From a virus: DNA of 43,551 nt. Positions 30,728 through 40,164 of this stretch are shown here, piece by piece. The stretch's first letter is position 1. Every line of letters starts with the position of its first letter. Both the position numbers and the translations under genes were made by a program. Location of the stretch: positions 1 to 43,551 of IMG/VR virus record IMGVR_UViG_3300035070_001113; one strand, written 5' to 3'. Below the pieces are notes generated by a model. The model was not told the DNA's origin, searched no databases, and was given only the letters and a program-made list of their open reading frames with translations.

Positions 30728-33700
30728 CCCCAAAAGAAAAATACAGAGCTTTAGGAGAGAATTTCTTAAAAATATACCGCTCTCCAGAATATGGACCTGA
30801 AGTTGCTCAACAGTATTTGGCTTCTTACAACTTAGACTTTGAAAGCCTTAATAAAGCCATAGATGCTACAGATGATGAGACTACTTTTAGTGAGTTTATA
30901 GATCAGGTTCAAGAAGGGTTTAAAGGTATTATCCCCGGTGCGGCAGGTACAATAGAGACTGGGGTTGTTGGTGCTTCTGCATTAGCACCTGACGAGGGGT
31001 TTATAACAGAAAAAGGTATCCGTGATACAGCATCAGATGTATTAAGACCATTACAAGAGTTTGCAGCTCCAGAAGCAGGATTTGAAGAATCTACTGGTAG
31101 AAAGATTGGTGAAGGTCTAGGTTCGTTTTTATCTTTTGTAGGTTTAGGGTTAATACCCGGATTTGGTAAAGCGGGGTTAGCAGGGTTTGCCGCAGCTACA
31201 GGAGCGGGTGAGGCACGTTTACGTGCAGAAGCAGAAAATGCTACTCCAGAACAAATTAGTGATGCGACATTCCGTGGAACTTTTGTTGGTCTATCAGAAG
31301 CGCTTGCTCCTGCTAAAGTTTTAGGCCGTATTAAACGAACTAAAGAGGGAGCTACAGCAGTAAATAAAGCTGTTGATAGAATCTCCAGTGCTGCTATAAC
31401 GGGAGGAATAGAAGGCGCACAAGAAGCTGCCGCAGGTATAGCTCAAAACTTTATAGCTCAAGACATATATAAACCGGAACAAGAATTAGTAGAAGGTCTT
31501 GGGGAAAACTTTACGATTGGAGCCACAGTTGGTGTAATAGCACAAGGATTATTTGATTTAGCCATACCACGTGCAACAAAAACTGCAAAAGCTACCACAG
31601 AAGAAAAACCTGCTACTCAAGAAGATACAGAACCTGCAAAGATGCCTACAGTACAGGAAGAGTTATTTCCTGATGATAAAAAACCTAGTAGAGCTGAATT
31701 GTCAAAACTATCAGATAAACAAAAAGAAATAAATAAATTCAAACGTGCAGACTTCAGAGACCTTGAAAAAGAACAGACAGATCAATTCATCATAAAAGAA
31801 ATTAAAAATACAAGAGATGAGTTTGATATGTTCCAGCGTGAGAACCAAAGGCTTGAGGCTGCTTTTAATAAATCAAAAGATACAGCGGAACGAAACAGGT
31901 TAGGAAAACTAGGCCAAGAGAATTTTGCTACTATGGCTACATTAGAGCAAAAGATAAACACGTTAAAAGAACAGGCCGCTAAACGCAGGATTGCTAAATC
32001 TAAGTATGAAAGACCGACAACTCCAAAAGGACAAGCAGAGCTTGATTTCTCTGGCACTTTAGAAGACACAAGAGACCCAGTTAAAGCCCCACTACCCAAA
32101 GCCACAGCACTAGGTGGATTAGACCCAAATGTAAAATTAACTCCTGAACAGGAAGATTTTTTTATACAAGAAAGAACTAAAGCAGCCGTAGGGAAAAAAA
32201 CAAAGGGAGAGGTTTTATCTGCCGAAGAAAAAGTATTAACAGATGCAAGAGATAGAGAAATAAGACAGACAGAAGTTGACTTACAACAAACAGGGGTGCA
32301 AAAAAGAGTACCACCCTTAGTATTAAAGTCTCCTGAAGATGTTGTGTTAGGCACTCGTCAACAAGAGCAAGAATTATTGGAAGATTTAGAAGGTATAAAA
32401 AGTATTAGACAAAAGCAGTTAGATGAATTAGAGCAAGAAATAGCTAATACCACTGATAGAAATGCAAAAAGAAGGCTACAGAGAAGATTTAACAGAGTTG
32501 CTGAAGATATAAAAGGTATAAATGAAAGATTACCTCAACAACTTTTTGATGTAAGTAGAGCTAAAGATGAGGCAGTGCCGACACCAGAAGCACCCCAAAA
32601 AATAACTGAAGCAGATTTTAAAGAAATGGGTATAGGTCCTACAAACAAAAGTCTGCGTAAAAAAATACTTGGTAAAGATTTAGATAACCCAAATGAAAGA
32701 GCTGAAGTACGTGATGCTTTAAACACATACGTGCAAACTGGCAATAAAAGTGAGGGTTTACGAAACCGAGTAGAAAGTTATTTATCTAAGCCTGTATTTG
32801 CAGAACAACTATCCTTGGGTTTACCACAACCAGTAAAGGAGACAATAGATGATAGAAGAAGAGAAATTACCCCTGACAGCGAAAGAGCTGTCCTTGGCGA
32901 TGCAGCATCTGTGGCTCCCGGACCCAGTCCCGAAACAATTACAGCACCTGTCGGAGAAAGAGTGGATACAGGTAGGACTGATACTAGACAGGCTGATGTC
33001 AGAAAGAGACAGGTCGACCCTACATTAGAAGGAGAAGGAGATCTTCCTATAGGAGAAGTTTCTCGCCCTGTTCCATTAGAAGTTACAGAAGATTTCAAAA
33101 AAGCTTTTCCTAAAACGACCACAGAAACAGAAGCTGTGAGTGAATCAATGGAGGGGTTAGGAAAGTCTTTAGAGAAGTTTATTAAAAGAATACGTAAAGC
33201 AAGAGAAGAAAAGAAAGAGAAAGAAGCTAAGAAAAAACCTACAAAACAAGAACAACAAGAGTCTTTACAGACGGCTATAGTTGCAACTCCTCTAAACGAA
33301 TATATACAAAGACAACACAAAACAAAAACCCTAAATGAAGATAGAGAGTTAGAATATTTTGCAGCAGATTTGTACGTAGAGGGAAGAGCTAAGTTAGGTA
33401 AGATAAACCTAACTGACGTTGAGACTGGTCCAAAAAGAAGAGTAAATACAATAAAATACTCTGGTTTAACTAAAACCGAAAGAACCGTTTTAGAAAGTTT
33501 AAATGAAGAACAAAAAGCAAAAGTAGATAATAAAGTTCTTGAACTAATAGCTACCGAAGAAAAAGCAAATAAATATCAGGCTAGGTTAGATCAAGAAAAA
33601 GAAACAAAAGTAGCTGAACTAAAAGAAGGTAATACACACGTAAAAGCTATCGTAAAAATAAAAAATGAAATCATAAAAGATTGGAAAAATGCTCCTAGGA

Positions 33701-36700
33701 TAGATGTTGTACCAAATGAAAACAGACTTCCTGCAAAAATACAAACTTACTTAGAAAACAAGCGTAACGAAGATCTTCTTGATGATGATAAAAGAGTAAG
33801 AGGTGTATTTGATGCAGAAACTAATACTGTTTACTTAGTAGCCAACGCACTTAAAGCTAATAACCAACAAGTTGCAGAAACTATATTACATGAGTCCATA
33901 GGACACTTTGGTTTACGTGCTGTGCTAGGTGATAAATATTCAGAAACGATGCAAAACATCTATAAAAATGGTAATAAAGAATTACAACAAATAGTAAATA
34001 CCATGATGCAGACAGAAGGTTTGTCAAAAGAATCTGCTGTAGAAGAATTAATAGCCGATAGCGCTGAAAAGTTAGCTAGTGGGAAGAACATAATATCTAC
34101 TCTAAAATCACTTGTTAACAAGACAGTTGCTTTTATTAAAAAATTCTTGAGAGACAACTTAGGTATTAAGATATCTGACAATAAGACTGTAGAAGACTTA
34201 GTAGCTAAATCCCTAAACTTTGTTATAAATGGTAGAAAGAAAAAATTGAAAAGAAACCCATATGCGGCAGAAATAATGCTACAAAGTGTGGCGTTAGATG
34301 CACCGGGTACTCTTGCTATAGAGAATTTGCTTTCTAAAAATATTTCTAACAAAGGTAATAATGAAGTATTTAAAGAGTTCGTAGAAAAAAATTCTTCTGT
34401 CACTGCTATGAAAGGGTTTTTCTCTAGGGCAGCGGCTAGGATAGAAGTAGAAGTAGGCTTTAAAGGCGCTTCAGTAGAACGTAAATTAAAGAAACTATAT
34501 AACGGAGCAATTAGAAACGTATTAGGTGATATAAGACCTGACTTGTTTTTAACAATGGCTGAACACTCAGATACATTAGGAACGGCTGTTATGAAGCAAG
34601 GTAAGTTGATGTTCTCAAAAGAGACTGGATGGCAAGCCGTTAAAGATAAAGATTCTTTGTTTGAAGCATACCAACAAATCGCTGATTTTGGACAGCAAAT
34701 ACGTGACCCACAAAAAGCTATGGATGTGGTTAGTGATGTGTTAGTCGCAGTAAGAGCAAGTGAACTTAAAAAATACAGAAAAGACATACCTGAAGAATTG
34801 TTACCTTCTCAAGATGCTATTAACGCAGGATTAAAAGTACGAGAAATGTATCCTCAGATACAAAAAATAGAAAACACATTAAAAAATTACAGATTTAATT
34901 TAATAGATGCTTTAGTAGAAGCAGGAAGCTTGTCAAAAGATAAAGCTGATTTATGGAAAAAGGCTTCAGGGTATATACCTTGGAATCGTATAAAAGATGA
35001 AGACATTAGTAGGTTTGAAAGAGAGCCTAAAAAAGTTATAAGAGAATTAGCAACCAGAACTGAAACACGTGCATTAAAAGGTAGTAAGTCAGAAATAAAT
35101 AACGTGATGAGTAATATGGTTGGATTGTCTTTTTGGATGGTTAATAGCGCAGTGCGTAATCACGCCGCACTTAGTTTAGTTGATACATTTGCAAAACCAC
35201 AAAAAGATGGTGGACTAGCTACGTACGAAAAAGGTGTTTTAGTTGAAGGCGCTAAGAAAGTTAAAGGTATAGCAGAAAGTGCGTCTCAAGATCAAAAAGA
35301 TAGAACGGTGCAAGTATATAGAAATGGTAAAAGAGAGTTTTATGAATTTGCTGATGTATTAGACGTATATGCCTTTAAAGGTCTGGAAGTACCCACTTCA
35401 AAAATTATTGACGGATTTACTCTTGCATCTAATGCTCTAAGAAAAGGTGTTACAGCTATGCCTGAATTTGCGTTTAGTCAGCTATTTCAAGACGCATCAC
35501 GTGCATATGTATTGTCTGGAACTCAAAATCCTTTTAGAACAGCAAGTGGTGTAGTTAACCCATTAGCATATTTTTCTTCTAGGTTTTTAAAAGACCCAAC
35601 GATTGAAAAATTACGTAGTTTTGGGATAACTGGATCTTACGATTTGATGCACGGTAAAGCGCAAAAAGAAATAATGAAAGAGTTTAACTTAAATGAGAAA
35701 AAACCTTATGATGCTTTACTAAACCCTCTTTCTAAAACATTTGATTTCTTAGAAAATTTCTCAATAGCATCGGATGCTAACTTACGAAAAGCTATATATG
35801 AACAAACATTAAGAGAGACTAAGTCTGAAAGATTTCCTGACGGTGATATATTGGAAGCTAGATACAGGGCGCAAGAGATAATTAATTTTAAACGACAAGG
35901 CGCCAATAAAACCGTAGCTGTTGCAAGACAGATAGTGCCATTTTTAAATGCGTATATACAAGGTATGAGTGTCTACTATAGAACAATGATGGGAGAAGGA
36001 ATTACTAACCAAGAAAAACGTGCGGCATTTAATTTATTCCTAAGTTCAGCAGCTAAACTAACGGCTTTAAGTTTTTTATATGCCACATTAGTTGCAGGAG
36101 ATGAAGAATATGAAGCACAAGAAGATTATATAAAAAACAAAAATTTCTTTATACCGGGTACACCGTTAAAAATCCCTGTTGCTCCAGAAATAGGTTTTTT
36201 ATTTAAAGTTTTACCCGAAAGAACATACAGTTACATAGCTAGTCAAGGAACAGAAAGGCCACAGGACGCAACTAAATTTCTTGAGGCTATGAGAACAGCT
36301 CTTGTTGATAGTTTTAGTGGCCCAAACTTAACTCCTCAATTACTTAAAACCCCTGTCGAGTTACTCGTAAATTATTCTTTTTTTAGAGATGCTCCTATCG
36401 TACCTACACGATTAAAAAATTTAGAAGAAGAGCTTCAATTTACTTCATCTACGTCAGAGTTTTCTAAATTTATAGCGCCATATATGCTGGGTAATCCCAT
36501 ACAAATAGATTATTTTATAAAAGGTATGTTTGGCATATTAGGAGGAAACGTATTATACGCAACTAACTTAATAACTGCGCCAAATAGAAGAGATTTTAAC
36601 TATTATGAAATACCGATTGTAAAAACATTCACTCGTGATGCAATACCATCTGGTCTTAAATCAGAGTTTTATGCTCTTAGAGATGATATGGACAGAGTAG

Positions 36701-36981
36701 CAGATTCAATTCGTCAATTATCTTTAAACCCTGCCGATGCCGATAATTTAATAGAATATTTAAGTAAGGATAATAACTACGATAAGCTTTACATATCTAA
36801 AATATTAGATAGCGTACAAAGACAATTATCTATGTCCAGAAGAGCAAAGCGAGATATTGAAGCAAGTAAAGATTTATCCAGTGAGGAAAAACAAGAACTT
36901 GTTAACAGAATAGACGAGCATGACAATATGCTTATAAGGTCTATAAACATACCTAAAATTAGAAAATTCCTAGGATATTAA
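30724..36981 (+). CDS. Giant polyvalent-type internal virion protein (2085 aa)
   Basis: This is the largest gene. Residues ~130-300 have glycine-rich hydrophobic helices (FLSFVGLGLIPGFGKAGLAG; FTIGATVGVIAQGLFDLAIP). A long charged region (~300-1000) looks disordered or coiled. A peptidase-like block, GVFDAETNTVYLVANAL then ILHESIGHFGLRAVLG, has H1056-E1057-xxx-H1061; the spacing is HExxxH, not the usual HExxH. The C-terminal third has EIINFKRQGANKTVAVARQI, VPFLNAYIQGMSVYYR (~1737), a hydrophobic FLSSAAKLTALSFLYATLVA and LPERTYSYIAS, which resembles the LPD38 region of polyvalent proteins. Such giants are carried in the capsid and enter the cell with DNA. Its enzymatic activity is unproven. 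It closes the rightward structural block. Confidence 0.8.
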   Translation: MTPKEKYRALGENFLKIYRSPEYGPEVAQQYLASYNLDFESLNKAIDATDDETTFSEFIDQVQEGFKGIIPGAAGTIETGVVGASALAPDEGFITEKGIRDTASDVLRPLQEFAAPEAGFEESTGRKIGEGLGSFLSFVGLGLIPGFGKAGLAGFAAATGAGEARLRAEAENATPEQISDATFRGTFVGLSEALAPAKVLGRIKRTKEGATAVNKAVDRISSAAITGGIEGAQEAAAGIAQNFIAQDIYKPEQELVEGLGENFTIGATVGVIAQGLFDLAIPRATKTAKATTEEKPATQEDTEPAKMPTVQEELFPDDKKPSRAELSKLSDKQKEINKFKRADFRDLEKEQTDQFIIKEIKNTRDEFDMFQRENQRLEAAFNKSKDTAERNRLGKLGQENFATMATLEQKINTLKEQAAKRRIAKSKYERPTTPKGQAELDFSGTLEDTRDPVKAPLPKATALGGLDPNVKLTPEQEDFFIQERTKAAVGKKTKGEVLSAEEKVLTDARDREIRQTEVDLQQTGVQKRVPPLVLKSPEDVVLGTRQQEQELLEDLEGIKSIRQKQLDELEQEIANTTDRNAKRRLQRRFNRVAEDIKGINERLPQQLFDVSRAKDEAVPTPEAPQKITEADFKEMGIGPTNKSLRKKILGKDLDNPNERAEVRDALNTYVQTGNKSEGLRNRVESYLSKPVFAEQLSLGLPQPVKETIDDRRREITPDSERAVLGDAASVAPGPSPETITAPVGERVDTGRTDTRQADVRKRQVDPTLEGEGDLPIGEVSRPVPLEVTEDFKKAFPKTTTETEAVSESMEGLGKSLEKFIKRIRKAREEKKEKEAKKKPTKQEQQESLQTAIVATPLNEYIQRQHKTKTLNEDRELEYFAADLYVEGRAKLGKINLTDVETGPKRRVNTIKYSGLTKTERTVLESLNEEQKAKVDNKVLELIATEEKANKYQARLDQEKETKVAELKEGNTHVKAIVKIKNEIIKDWKNAPRIDVVPNENRLPAKIQTYLENKRNEDLLDDDKRVRGVFDAETNTVYLVANALKANNQQVAETILHESIGHFGLRAVLGDKYSETMQNIYKNGNKELQQIVNTMMQTEGLSKESAVEELIADSAEKLASGKNIISTLKSLVNKTVAFIKKFLRDNLGIKISDNKTVEDLVAKSLNFVINGRKKKLKRNPYAAEIMLQSVALDAPGTLAIENLLSKNISNKGNNEVFKEFVEKNSSVTAMKGFFSRAAARIEVEVGFKGASVERKLKKLYNGAIRNVLGDIRPDLFLTMAEHSDTLGTAVMKQGKLMFSKETGWQAVKDKDSLFEAYQQIADFGQQIRDPQKAMDVVSDVLVAVRASELKKYRKDIPEELLPSQDAINAGLKVREMYPQIQKIENTLKNYRFNLIDALVEAGSLSKDKADLWKKASGYIPWNRIKDEDISRFEREPKKVIRELATRTETRALKGSKSEINNVMSNMVGLSFWMVNSAVRNHAALSLVDTFAKPQKDGGLATYEKGVLVEGAKKVKGIAESASQDQKDRTVQVYRNGKREFYEFADVLDVYAFKGLEVPTSKIIDGFTLASNALRKGVTAMPEFAFSQLFQDASRAYVLSGTQNPFRTASGVVNPLAYFSSRFLKDPTIEKLRSFGITGSYDLMHGKAQKEIMKEFNLNEKKPYDALLNPLSKTFDFLENFSIASDANLRKAIYEQTLRETKSERFPDGDILEARYRAQEIINFKRQGANKTVAVARQIVPFLNAYIQGMSVYYRTMMGEGITNQEKRAAFNLFLSSAAKLTALSFLYATLVAGDEEYEAQEDYIKNKNFFIPGTPLKIPVAPEIGFLFKVLPERTYSYIASQGTERPQDATKFLEAMRTALVDSFSGPNLTPQLLKTPVELLVNYSFFRDAPIVPTRLKNLEEELQFTSSTSEFSKFIAPYMLGNPIQIDYFIKGMFGILGGNVLYATNLITAPNRRDFNYYEIPIVKTFTRDAIPSGLKSEFYALRDDMDRVADSIRQLSLNPADADNLIEYLSKDNNYDKLYISKILDSVQRQLSMSRRAKRDIEASKDLSSEEKQELVNRIDEHDNMLIRSINIPKIRKFLGY

Positions 36982-37020
36982 AAAAATCCCCCAGTAAAGT
37001 GTCCGCTCTCTACTAGGGGA
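36980..37020 (-). terminator. Leftward terminator of the replication arm
   Basis: In leftward RNA the stem TCCCCTAGTA (37020-37011) pairs with TACTGGGGGA (36996-36987), nine pairs and one mismatch, with a 14-base loop, followed directly by seven T (36986-36980). It stops transcripts of the right arm just before they run into the giant structural gene on the opposite strand. Read rightward there is no T tract after the stem. Confidence 0.75.
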
Positions 37021-37025
37021 AAATG

Positions 37026-37068
37026 CCTTTCTAACTTTCGGTGAAGGAGAGCCAAAAACCTAGAAAGG
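37026..37068 (+). terminator. Candidate rightward hairpin between convergent arms
   Basis: CCTTTCTA (37026-37033) and TAGAAAGG (37061-37068) make a perfect 8-bp stem with a 27-base loop, followed by ACTTTT. It may be a weak terminator for the structural block or part of a structured RNA. Its loop contains GAGAGC (37047-37052), complementary to GCTCTC in the loop of the adjacent hairpin. Confidence 0.4.
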
Positions 37069-37098
37069 ACTTTTAAAATGAACGAATGTGAGTAAATT

Positions 37099-37290
37099 CT
37101 ACCATTCTATTCTCCAACATCGCAACCCATATCTATTCTTATCTATAACTTGTTTGCATATTACGTTATATTTACGCCTATTTGCCTCCGCTAAGACATA
37201 TTCTTTTACTGGTTTGACGTCCAAACAAGGGATAAAAACAGACGTACCAACCTCAAATTCATTCCAAGATATCCTCACTGGCAGACCCAT
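37099..37290 (-). CDS. Small conserved phage protein (VFIPCLDVK type)
   Basis: 63 residues from ATG 37290 (a TTG at 37308 would add six). The core GTSVFIPCLDVKPVKEYVLA, EANRRKYNVICKQVIDKNRY and a final GLRCWRIEW matches a common small phage protein of unknown function with the pattern FxPCLD...GLRxWR. It overlaps the end of the primase gene by 32 bases in another frame. It is the last gene before the leftward terminator. Basic and probably DNA/RNA related, but no function is known. Confidence 0.75.
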   Translation of the reverse strand: MGLPVRISWNEFEVGTSVFIPCLDVKPVKEYVLAEANRRKYNVICKQVIDKNRYGLRCWRIEW

Positions 37291-40123
37291 TATCCGTATC
37301 ACTTGCAAACCCCTCTAAATCAAAACTATCTAACTTTTTAGTATTGAACTCAAGACATCTAACACTATTTGTTGCGCTAGATAAAGACGTACCTGCTAAT
37401 AATCTTTTCTTCTTTATGCCTAGATAAGACCCACTCTTCTTGTAATCTAACAAAGAGTCTTCAAAACTGATGTAGTTTCTACTGCAATACTGCTGATACA
37501 TACTTTTAGATACATACAGTCTTTCCTCATCTTTCTCTAATCTAGCTACACAAGAGGTTCTAGGTTCTTTTATTGCGCCCATATCTAACCCTGTGCGTTT
37601 ATCTTTACCCACGTTAACAACTGTAATACCTAATGGGTGCGAGTTTAGGAACGCTCCTAGTATCTCTCCATATTCCGTCAAAGAATCTTTGTTACTCTTT
37701 CTACTGTGGTTAATTAAGTTAACGCAATAATCAAATACAGGTTTTATAGGTATATCGTGCAGTCCTAAATCTTTTGCTATCATCCCACCTGTTAGTGCAA
37801 CTGCCGCACCTGCTGACCAAAACCTTTCAGTATTTTTAATGTTAGCGGCTCTATCCATTATCTGGTTTGTTTCGTTTAACTTAGCAATTACATCTGGTAA
37901 GTTGTTTACACAGTATTGAATATACGGTTTTATTGCGTGTCCGTAGTGTTTACTTATCCTACCAAAGTGAGCCTTTGACCACGTTGGGTCATTAAATTTA
38001 TCTACTGGTAACTTGTCTTCCAGTATACGCATTAATTCGGCGTCGGGAAAAGCCTTAATAGATAATAATTTATCTCGTATTCTAGTATTAGAAGTAGATA
38101 CCACAGGAATAGACCAAGTAGTTTTGTTTAATCTTTCTTTATTTGCTTTGGCATCCATTCTATTTTTGCCACGACCTGATGTAATGTCATAGATGAGGTT
38201 ACTCATCATCTTTGGTTCCATGTTTGTTATTTCATCAATAGTCGGTGTTAAACTTTGCATAGAACCTAATCTTTGCATCCTAGAGTTGTGCGTATCATCC
38301 CACTTTAAAACTAATGCTTTTGGGTTTCCATAAATACTATTTAACAAATGTAGCACCGAGGATTTACCTGCCCCACTTCCGGGAGATATCAAATTATATA
38401 ACAACCCATCTAACATACCGTCTCCCACAAACTTCATGAGAGGACCACCAAAACCTAGAAAAAATGCAAAAGCTTTACCGATTCTATCTTCGTGTGCATA
38501 GGCATTGATAATATCTTTCCACGTGTGGAAGTCTCCTCTTTCATGAAACATAGGTGTTAGTATTAGTGTGGGTGTTGTTGGAGGGCTGTATGATGGTTCT
38601 GCCTGTCCAACTCTTATCTCTTTATCTCCATACACAAATAAACTATCTTCGTCATGCCAACCAAACTGTCTCCTAGCTATTTCTGCTTTCTTTTCATTCT
38701 GTAATTTTTCTACTGATTTGTTTATGTATTGCATCAAATAATCCTGTCTTTTTCCTAAAGCTGTTACACCATGAAATGCCACCGCCGCTAAAAATTTATC
38801 TTTAGCCAGAGTAGAACTCAAAGGTACTATGAACTCTCTAACTCCATCCTTAGGTAAATGTAACCTAATTAAAAGACTTTCGCCATCTTCTGGGTCATGT
38901 ATTCTCTTTACTACATATAAATCGTATGGATAAACACATACATTTTCGGGCGGTTCTTCTTCACTCTTTTTAATTTCTATGTATACACCACCTGTAGGCG
39001 GTCTGTTAAATCCACGTGGCGGTAATGGTATTTCATATGTTTGTTTTTCTTTTGTGACAGCATTTTCTTCTTTGACTACATAGTCTTCTACTTTAGATTT
39101 TATAAACTCTTTACCTAACACAACAGGAGAAGTTATCTTGTGTTGACATCCTTCACATCCACCCGGATTCAAAGTTTTAAATGTCTCACATTTATATGGT
39201 CCTTTAGTTTTCGATGCTTTATAAAATGCTTCTTCTTCATTGTAGTGTGGATGCTTGTTAGACATTATCCGAATAGCTTTTGACCTATCTGTACATACTT
39301 CTGCTATAGATAAAACTGCTCTCCACATAGGTTCTTCTAAAGATTCTTGATTACCATATGCGTATACTATTTGGGCGCAACCAACACCCCCCATAGATTT
39401 CTTGAATATTGTTTTAAATTCAGTTTTAAAGTTGCCTTGTAGTTTCTTTGTTAGAGGGTCGGTGTAATCTCTAAAATCTTTTTTCCGTAGTTGGTCAAAT
39501 AAAGATGCCGAACTATATCCACTTACTGCATTTTCTATTTGTTCTAACTCTACAGGCTCACCCTTACTACGCACAACTACTGGTTTTGGTTCATCTCCCT
39601 TGAAGTTAAATGTATCTGGTACACGTAAAATCCTAGCATTGTCAGCCGTGACGTTTGCATCAGCAGAGAAGTTTTTATCTGAACATAAGGCTTTTAAACT
39701 CTCAGCAATAGGCTTCCACGTCTCTTTTGATATCGACGTAGTTAAAACCCAGTAAACGTGTATACCGTTACCAGAATCTACTAACAAAGATGGTTTAGGT
39801 AAACCTGCTTCTCTACGAAAAGCTTTGAAGGCTTTTAAACCATCGGACTTTGTTTCATAGTCTTTATTAGGCCCACAGTCCACATCCATAAAAAAACATT
39901 TAAGTTCTTTAGAATTTTCTTGCGACCTACTACTATCATCAGTAAATGATGCCAAAGCGACGTACGCATCGCTCTTTCTTTCAACTATTCCTTCTGTATC
40001 TTTAACTAATTCATCAACAGTTCTATAAAATTTATCTTTATTATTTTTTCTTTTTATATCTGTAGAACAATATAGACCGTTAGTCGGTAATACAAAAGAA
40101 AGAAACTCTTTCTTTGTAAGCAT
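37259..40123 (-). CDS. Primase-helicase fusion (AEP-type primase, DUF927-type helicase)
   Basis: 954 residues. The N-terminal archaeo-eukaryotic-type primase domain shows the catalytic DxD in FMDVDCG (D80, D82), SGNGIHVYW (117-125) and DNARILRVPDTFN (161-173). A Cys cluster (C312, C323, C326) follows in a PriCT-like region. The C-terminal helicase has GWHDEDSLFVYG (488-499, DUF927-like), Walker A GSGAGKSS (582-589) and Walker B LTPTIDEI (625-632). Such fusions prime and unwind DNA at the fork. The ribosome site AGGGGA lies inside a pair of alternative hairpins (40130-40157). No polymerase gene accompanies it. Confidence 0.9.
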   Translation of the reverse strand: MLTKKEFLSFVLPTNGLYCSTDIKRKNNKDKFYRTVDELVKDTEGIVERKSDAYVALASFTDDSSRSQENSKELKCFFMDVDCGPNKDYETKSDGLKAFKAFRREAGLPKPSLLVDSGNGIHVYWVLTTSISKETWKPIAESLKALCSDKNFSADANVTADNARILRVPDTFNFKGDEPKPVVVRSKGEPVELEQIENAVSGYSSASLFDQLRKKDFRDYTDPLTKKLQGNFKTEFKTIFKKSMGGVGCAQIVYAYGNQESLEEPMWRAVLSIAEVCTDRSKAIRIMSNKHPHYNEEEAFYKASKTKGPYKCETFKTLNPGGCEGCQHKITSPVVLGKEFIKSKVEDYVVKEENAVTKEKQTYEIPLPPRGFNRPPTGGVYIEIKKSEEEPPENVCVYPYDLYVVKRIHDPEDGESLLIRLHLPKDGVREFIVPLSSTLAKDKFLAAVAFHGVTALGKRQDYLMQYINKSVEKLQNEKKAEIARRQFGWHDEDSLFVYGDKEIRVGQAEPSYSPPTTPTLILTPMFHERGDFHTWKDIINAYAHEDRIGKAFAFFLGFGGPLMKFVGDGMLDGLLYNLISPGSGAGKSSVLHLLNSIYGNPKALVLKWDDTHNSRMQRLGSMQSLTPTIDEITNMEPKMMSNLIYDITSGRGKNRMDAKANKERLNKTTWSIPVVSTSNTRIRDKLLSIKAFPDAELMRILEDKLPVDKFNDPTWSKAHFGRISKHYGHAIKPYIQYCVNNLPDVIAKLNETNQIMDRAANIKNTERFWSAGAAVALTGGMIAKDLGLHDIPIKPVFDYCVNLINHSRKSNKDSLTEYGEILGAFLNSHPLGITVVNVGKDKRTGLDMGAIKEPRTSCVARLEKDEERLYVSKSMYQQYCSRNYISFEDSLLDYKKSGSYLGIKKKRLLAGTSLSSATNSVRCLEFNTKKLDSFDLEGFASDTDNGSASEDILE

Positions 40124-40129
40124 AATAAT

Positions 40130-40164
40130 CCCCTAGGGTAGGGGGAATTACCCCCTAGTTTTTT
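40130..40164 (+). terminator. Hairpin: rightward terminator and leftward switch candidate
   Basis: Read rightward, TAGGGGG (40139-40145), loop AATTA and CCCCCTA (40151-40157) are followed by GTTTTTT (to 40164), a good rho-independent terminator. No gene here reads rightward, so it would stop antisense or read-through transcripts. Read leftward, the 40139-40144 strand can instead pair with TAGGGG (40135-40130), which holds the primase ribosome site. The two hairpins exclude each other. Confidence 0.7.

Noticed and set aside
33960-34787. Long minus-strand open frame (275 codons) inside the giant ejection gene
   Set aside because: It is the antisense of a gene with strong protein features, has an odd Ser/Phe/Leu-rich product, and no ribosome site or family pattern.
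37078-37095. Five-codon frame (MNECE) after AGAAAGGA
   Set aside because: It has a ribosome-like site but is too short to call; it might be a leader or chance.
37088-37318. Plus-strand frame of 76 codons between the two arms
   Set aside because: It opposes the small VFIPCLDVK-type gene and the primase end; its product is not protein-like and there is no convincing ribosome site.
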